64,000 nt of DNA from Rhizodiscina lignyota (lineage: Eukaryota; Ascomycota; Dothideomycetes; Aulographales; Rhizodiscinaceae), in contig ML978139.1 in the NCBI GenBank assembly GCA_010015805.1, positions 124,001-188,000 on the forward strand. Reading direction: 5' to 3'. Numbering within the stretch: the stretch's first letter is position 1; the number at the start of each line of letters is the position of its first letter. Positions 58,235-64,000 of the stretch are shown piece after piece. A model generated the notes under the pieces. The model had not been told where the DNA came from and did no database searches. It saw only the letters and a list, made by a program, of their open reading frames with translations. Position numbers and translations under genes: made by a program.

Positions 58235-61200
58235 ATGGACTTCGTCGGCCACCCTCCCAGCCTGAGGTCGGCCAAAGGCAAAGGGCCAGTGCGCTCCCTC
58301 GACACGCTGGCGCCGAGTAACAATCCCACCACCTTCTTCGACGATGCCACGCCAATTGAGCGGGCAAACGACGATTCTTTCATAGGCCATGCTGCACGAG
58401 ACTCGCACGACCTTTCGCTCAGGCTCGAGGGAAATCGCAACTCCGTCGTCGACCACATGCTGCTGAGTTTGGATTCCATGCCGAATGGAAGCTCATCCTT
58501 CCCGGTCCCTGCCCCTGCCCTATTCACTCACTATATTGGAGACATCGACACACAAATAGGAATCTCTCATAATCTTGGGCCGGGCCGTCGCCGAGGCCAT
58601 ACTCACACGGAGTCACGATCCTCCGACTACGACATCGACGCCCACGATATTTATAACACCTTCTCTGGCGTCCACCGCGGCAAACGATCAGACGAGATAA
58701 CGTACCTACCACGACAGTCGACACGCGACGGCTCTCGCGCCGGAGGCTACGAATACGCAACTTCAGACGCGGCACGAGACTCGTACAATGGGAACAGATA
58801 TGGGCACGTGCGTGGTTGGGGACGAAAAGGCAGCAAGGGCAGCATGACAAGCATAGACGTCATGGGCCAAGAAACTTCCTTACCTATGAGCTCTAGAGGC
58901 TTGGGAAGTCGTGCTGCAAGTTTCGACCAGTCGCAGCGTCATTTGCTTGACCAACGAGCCGATGCAAGTTCCATGATGGCGAGGGGGCGTCCTGTTCCTG
59001 GAGATTATTGGCAACATGCTTCTGCTCCAGAGCCACATGTTCCAGCTGGCCCACGGAGTCGACCTCAACAGGCGCCTGCGTCGACACCCATGCATCCTCC
59101 TCTGCCTGCCTACGAAGCTGATGTCTACAAACCCAAGCGGAAGAGCAGCATCAAATCTGCAACAAGCAGACTTAGTCGCAAAGGTCGGCCGGAGACGGCA
59201 GACATATCGCGAAACAGCCACGTTCAAGACGCCTGGGGCGTGCCTTCCGAACCACTCGATCCACTAGCGGCACCGAGCCCAAGTGCTGGGTACCGTAAAA
59301 CTATGACTACTCCCGCACAATCTAATCAAAATCAGACTAAAGAGCGTCCTGGTTTTTTCCGTCGCGTCTTTGGATCAAAATCGAGTGCTCCTGCGCCACA
59401 ACCTGAGCACGAGCGATCACAAAGACCACCAACACAGGCGAGACAACGAAACTCTGCGCCGAGTCACCCGTCCGATTTCAGTAGTGATCGGGATCGGCCA
59501 AAGACGCAGCCCAGCCCGCAATCTTCATCGCAGCATATTGCTGCTCAGATGAAGTCACAGGGAAAGGTTGCAGCGACACCGGATGTTCCTCCCGTCCCAG
59601 TCGAACATCAGTCTCAGACCCAGACACTCAACAAAAAGCCGTCTTCTTTCTTTAGGCGGCGGAAGAAGAGCATTTCGGAGAGGGAGGGTAGTAGACCGCC
59701 TATCACTATTCTCCAGCAACACCCGAAGTTGACGAATCTCCAAGCTGGTGCGGATGTCCCACCCGCGCAGCAAAGTCCCAGTATAAGCTCACTTAGGAAA
59801 GTTATGAATCCGTTCCTCTCAGACGCGCAGCTCGAACGCCAGAATCCAGACGAGCGGTATTACGACAGCCGAGAATCGCAACCGCTAAGCCCTACAAACG
59901 GCGATCCATCGTATAGCTATACTCAGGGTGACCCGCATGGCCAAGAGCCGCAAGCGCAAGAAACCCAAGTCAATTCCTTCTCGCCTGGCTACACACCGCA
60001 CAAAGATGCAACTATCCGTTCTGTACCACCAGGATCGCCGCTTGTAAACGAGCATCCTGCTACATCATGGGGAGAATCTACAAGTAATACTAATCATGAA
60101 GGTACGCTCGACGGTACAAAAGTCCGAGGGAAGCTGCGCAAGAGCCGTCCTCCAACTGCAAAGGCGCAGGAGGAGAGTTTCCTTCAGGACAGCAGTGGCA
60201 ACGAGGAGAGGAACAGCGGCAAATTGAGCCCAACTTCTGCAAATTTTGGCGCGAATGCAGCTCAGGACACGAGGCAGCGGCCGCAGACAAGTCCTGCAAT
60301 GCCCTTCGCGTCAGATGGAGCAGGGAAGGAGAATGTCTCCCCTGGCTTATCAGCTGCACAACCTGGTACTCTGAGGAAATCTCCCAGCGAAAACGTAATG
60401 TTTGGAGATGGAAAGAAGATGCTTAGCCCAATCACCGACTACTCGATGAATTCGGAGTCAGTACGGGGACGAAGCCCCTCGCCACGGCCGCAGTCCGAGG
60501 CTCACGAGGACGACTGGTTGGTCCGGACAGCTAACAACCGCTCACAGTCGAGACTCAAGACGCAGGCTTCAAGGTCAAGTAATAGAGTTTGGATCGAGGA
60601 TGACAGCGATGCAGAGAAGAAAACCACCTCCGCTGCTGTCTCACCACTATCACTACCAATCGAAGGAGTTAGAAGGACATCTAGCAAGGCCTCTGACATC
60701 AGTCCTTTGGAGACTATTAGTCCCACCAGCACGACAGATGTGTTCCAGTCCGCAACCTCACTGCCCATTGTCCAAGTCGAGGGCGATAAAGTCGCCGAGA
60801 CAGCTGCAGACGCTGATCACCATCGCAACGAGTCTGGCCAATCAATATTCGACCCACTCACCAAGATGACTGCTGCAGAAAGCGTTGCGATCGATACGGA
60901 GTTCCCACAACTCGAAGACCGCGAGAGAGCGGCCAAGATCTTTGCGGGCGACGAGAGCTTCGTCAAGAAGGGTCGCGCTGCGGGCTGGCTGGGCGAGACG
61001 AGCTTCGTGAGCGCGCGCACGAGAAAGGCGTACATGGAGCTGTTTGACTGGCAGGGCTCGAGCATCTTGAACGCGTTCCGGGAGCTGTGTACGAGATTGG
61101 TGCTCAGGGCGGAGAGCCAGCAATTGGATCGGATCATCGATGCGTTCAGCCAGCGGTGGACTGCGTGCAATGTGAACCATGGGTTCAGGGGTACTGGTGA

Positions 61201-63120
61201 GCCTTCAATGCTTTCTTTCATTCCGTTTGCAATTAAAAGCTGAGCTGACTCTAACCATCTTCAGACGTTGTTCACACCATCACTTACTCAATTCTCATGC
61301 TCAACACCGATCTTCATGTCGCAAACCAGAACATGTCTCGCAGTGAATTCTGCCGGAATACCCTCCCGACTATTCGGCGCATCGCTGATGAAACCTCACC
61401 GGACGGGCCACGCCTGTCTCTCGAAACTAAGCGCCCAAAGAACCGCCTATCCATCCTTCCCCCAGGTCTTGATTCCTCAGACACTCCAAGCGACAACTGC
61501 GACGTGCTGGTAAACAAACCCAACGATGGCAGCACGAAGCCGTGGGAGTCGCAAGTGGAGACTGTCCTACGTGAGTTCTACAACTCAATCCGCCAAACAC
61601 CATTGCCGCTGCACGGCGCGCTGGACCCGCAGAGGAACCTGTCCACCGCTAGCGGCGGTAATAACCTCACCGTTGTGAATAGCAGCACTCTCCGTCGCTC
61701 CCCAAGTGTCCTCTCCAAGACACCTTCAGAAACAATCAGTTACCGAGGCCGACCCTCCGAAATGCGAAGCGCCACCTCCCGCTGGCCTATCGGTAACAAA
61801 GCTCGCTCAAGGCCAAGACTCTATCCAATGACGACCAACACAGTCGGCAGCTCAAGAACAAGCCTAGATGACCAAAGTGTTTGGAGCCCTGCTGCGAGCA
61901 GTACGTGGAGTAAGTACAGCTTCGGCAAGGCACAAACACAGAGTAGCAGTTGGGTTGCCTCTTTTGGTGCAGGGAGCGTGAGCGTCGAGAGCTTGGGCTC
62001 CGGCTTTGCAGGCGAGGGATATAGCCAGAGTATTGGGTTCGCAAATGCGCTGAGCCAGGCGATTACTCGGGAAGAGCATGTCGCTCGCGACGGCGAGGGC
62101 GAGGAAGAATTTGGACGAGTCAGACCGCTGCTTGAGGACGAGACGTTGGAGCTACACGGTGCACCTTGGGCAAAGGAAGGCTTGGTGGTGTGGAAGCACG
62201 ACCTCGCGGAAAGGGGTAAGAAGGCCAAGGATCGCCAGTGGAAGGAATGCTTCGCGGTCGTTGAAAAGGGATATCTTCGCCTTTTCAGCTTCCATCAAAA
62301 TTCAAAGACTCAGCGGAACAAGAAGAACCGCCAACAAGCGACCATCAATGCAGGAGGTGCGGTTGGTGGTGGGAACTGGCTAGAGGATGCGGAGAGCATG
62401 GGCTGCTTCCTCCTCAGGCAGACGCTCGCAAGTAATCTACCGCCGCCAGGATACAGCGACCAGCGGCCGCACGTGTGGGCGCTCACCTTCCCCAACGGCG
62501 CATTACATTTCTTCCACGTCGGCACCGACGATATTGGCCAGGAGTTTGCTAGAACGGCCAACTACTGGAGCGCGCGCCTCAGCAAGGAACCCCTGGTTGG
62601 TGGCATCAGCAACATCGAGTACGGCTGGAGCGACAACATCCTCAACATGGCGCTTGTCAACAAGCAGGACTCTAGGCCCGGCAGTGAAGGAAGACCTGGG
62701 TCTGCGACCGCATTACCTCGCGTGAGCGTGCAAGGCAGTCTGCGCGGGAGCATGGACAGCGCTGCTGCTTCTACTTCCGTCGTGAAGGCGCGTCTACCCG
62801 GCGACAAAGCGACACTCATCGACTGGACACCGCCAGTGCAAAGCATGATGGCGAGCCAGCTGATGGAGGTGGACCAGATGAAGGCGCTGACGAACTACGT
62901 GCGCGCACTCGAGGACGAGCTGCTCGCGCACAACGAACTGCGCAAGGCGATCAGCCTGGCGTACAGCCCGCGCCACCCCAACATGCACACGGCGAAGAAG
63001 AACTGGGAGGGCAAGAGCTCGTACCTGCTCAAGGAGATTGTGAAGTACAAGACGTATGTGAATAGTCTGACCGAGGCGGAGGCCCTCAAGGAGAAGATAT
63101 ACGCGGAGCGCACGGAGTAG
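58235..63120 (+). CDS. Sec7-PH Arf guanine-nucleotide exchange factor
   Basis: It activates Arf GTPases at membranes. Two exons (58235-61196, 61265-63120) encode 1605 residues. The first 870 residues are disordered, rich in S, P and Q, with basic patches such as KERPGFFRRVFGSK and KKPSSFFRRRKKS. The Sec7 domain spans about 880-1040. The glutamic finger is E960 in LVLRAESQQLDRIIDAFSQR, and the second motif DVVHTITYSILMLNTDLH is completed by the single splice (G|AC). A PH domain follows at about 1300-1470 (EGLVVWKHDL, RQWKECFAVVEKGYLRLF, ALHFFHVGTDDIGQEF), then a helical C-terminus (MKALTNYVRALEDELLAHNE). This order matches the Syt1/Yel1 group of yeast and EFA6 of animals rather than Gea1/2 or Sec7 itself. 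Confidence 0.92.
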
Positions 63121-63692
63121 TAACACTCACACTAACACTAACTTCAAAAACGGGAGACGAGATGTACGAGAAGGCTTGAATATCAGTTTATGAAATGACA
63201 TATTGGTTCGTAATTTTGACTTGCAGTGCACATTGATGAATCGGCACGTGAACATGCAGAGGTTGGCTGAAGGTGGATGAGTGGACTCATGTTGTGATCG
63301 CATGCATTCTTTGCGCACAGGGGAGTCGTGTCTTCGAGGAAATGGAAGTCGACGCCTTCTCAGGTGAAAGAAGCAGAAAGTCAACTATGGCAAGTGTTTC
63401 TATTGCAGAGGGGACAAGCGCGTGAGTTGAACATTCTTCCGTTCTCTGGGTATGTTTTTCACCTGCCGTTGCAACTTCACAACCGTGTTTGCCCGCAACA
63501 CCGTTGGTGAAGGGAGAGACATGTGACTAAAGAGAGCAACAACAACTGAAAACTGAGAAAATTGATTCCGATTCCATGTTAATGCAGAAAAGCAATCTAC
63601 CCGTGGAGTATTGAGCTAGCAAAGCAATCACGCCTAACAATAACATCCCGCCATCCAGCAATCTTCATCACTCGTGTAAAACCATTCCATTC
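63121..63692. other. Convergent 3' intergenic region
   Basis: It lies between the Sec7-PH gene and the RGG-rich gene. There is no recognisable gene; it presumably holds both 3' UTRs. Confidence 0.45.
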
Positions 63693-64000
63693 TCATTTCC
63701 CGACCCTCCCACTCCTGACCTTTTGCCTCTGCTTCGGCACTCCCAGTCCCCTCCTCTGCATACGCGCACCCTGCATACCCCGTCCCCTACCCCTCGGACT
63801 GTGTCCGCCTCTGCCTGACCCGCCATTTGCTCTGCCACCTCTGCCACCTCGTGGAGTGCGCGGACTAGTGTGGTTCGACTTTCTCGCGTGTGCAATCTCT
63901 TGTTCGTCGAGCTCCATGTCATCGTCGTCATCATTCTTGCCCTTCTGCGGCCGATTCGTGAACTTCAGCTTCCCTCTCTGCCCGCGCTTTGCGGAGTCCC
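63693..64000 (-). CDS. RGG-rich protein, C-terminal part (cut by window end)
   Basis: The reading frame enters from the right edge and ends at 63693, giving 101 visible residues. It begins with a basic stretch KRGQRGKLKFTNRPQKGK, then a short acidic run (DDDDDMELDEQE). The C-terminus is RGG/RG-rich (PRGGRGGRANGGSGRGGHSPR and similar), usual for RNA-binding proteins and arginine methylation targets. The identity cannot be told from this part. The ATG at 63917 inside it is probably not the true start because the frame stays open and compositionally consistent to the window end. Confidence 0.6.
   Translation of the reverse strand, partial: DSAKRGQRGKLKFTNRPQKGKNDDDDDMELDEQEIAHARKSNHTSPRTPRGGRGGRANGGSGRGGHSPRGRGRGMQGARMQRRGLGVPKQRQKVRSGRVGK

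Noticed and set aside
57373-58320. Long opposing frames (232 codons minus, 213 codons plus)
   Set aside because: They overlap each other in GC-rich DNA, are arginine/alanine-rich and have no recognisable domain; better explained as upstream DNA of the Sec7-PH gene.

Overview
The window is nuclear DNA of a filamentous ascomycete (Pezizomycotina). The evidence is short introns of roughly 35-70 nt with GT...CTAAC/CTGAC...AG signals, genes on both strands with separate promoters, fungal-specific families (alpha-aminoadipate reductase LYS2, Uds1 septation protein, fungal ADAM protease, RING-CH membrane ligase, Sur1-type GT32 enzyme, AYR1) and a proteasome alpha-2 subunit with an acidic insert of the type I recall from filamentous ascomycetes. 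A Dothideomycete is my guess from the overall look of the proteins; the window does not prove it. I found no rRNA, tRNA, CRISPR array, intact transposon or virus.

Layout. 1-1.8 kb: no recognisable gene. 1.8-8.0 kb: compact housekeeping block with proteasome alpha-2 (PRE8, minus), a RING-CH membrane E3 ligase (plus), mitochondrial dicarboxylate carrier (DIC1, minus) and mitochondrial phenylalanyl-tRNA synthetase (MSF1, plus). The last two share a 252-bp divergent promoter. 8.0-12.8 kb: gene-poor. 12.8-14.5 kb: Uds1 septation protein. 14.5-17.7 kb: gene-poor. 17.7-23.5 kb: GT32 glycosyltransferase (minus), PRPP synthetase (plus), ribosomal protein S6 (minus) and a P-loop sulfotransferase-like protein (plus). 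24.0-27.5 kb: a WD40 protein of the WDR62/MAPKBP1 type. 28.8-31.3 kb: acetyl-CoA synthetase. 32.6-35.2 kb: ADAM metalloprotease. 35.7-38.9 kb: Vam6/VPS39 vacuolar tethering factor. 40-46 kb: minus-strand series with a secreted GPI-type protein, a small F-box-like protein, peptidyl-tRNA hydrolase 2 and acyl-DHAP reductase AYR1. 46.9-50.8 kb: LYS2. 50.8-53.1 kb: degraded-looking coding remnants and a small membrane protein. 53.9-57.1 kb: crotonase-fold protein and F-box protein. 58.2-63.1 kb: a 1605-residue Sec7-PH Arf GEF. 63.7-64.0 kb: the end of an RGG-rich gene that runs off the window.

The genes do not form an obvious biosynthetic cluster. They are mostly housekeeping functions: protein turnover, mitochondrial translation and transport, nucleotide and lysine precursors, acetyl-CoA supply, vesicle traffic and membrane lipids. 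The most useful observations concern gene structure: a 5-nt micro-exon in DIC1 that restores an invariant carrier signature; a stop-free 51-nt intron in PRE8 that plain ORF calling would translate; a LYS2 that begins at the adenylation domain and lacks the usual N-terminal region of about 200 residues, with GCN4/CPC1-type sites upstream; and frame-broken gene remnants between LYS2 and the crotonase gene. I did not find a convincing novel multi-gene system.
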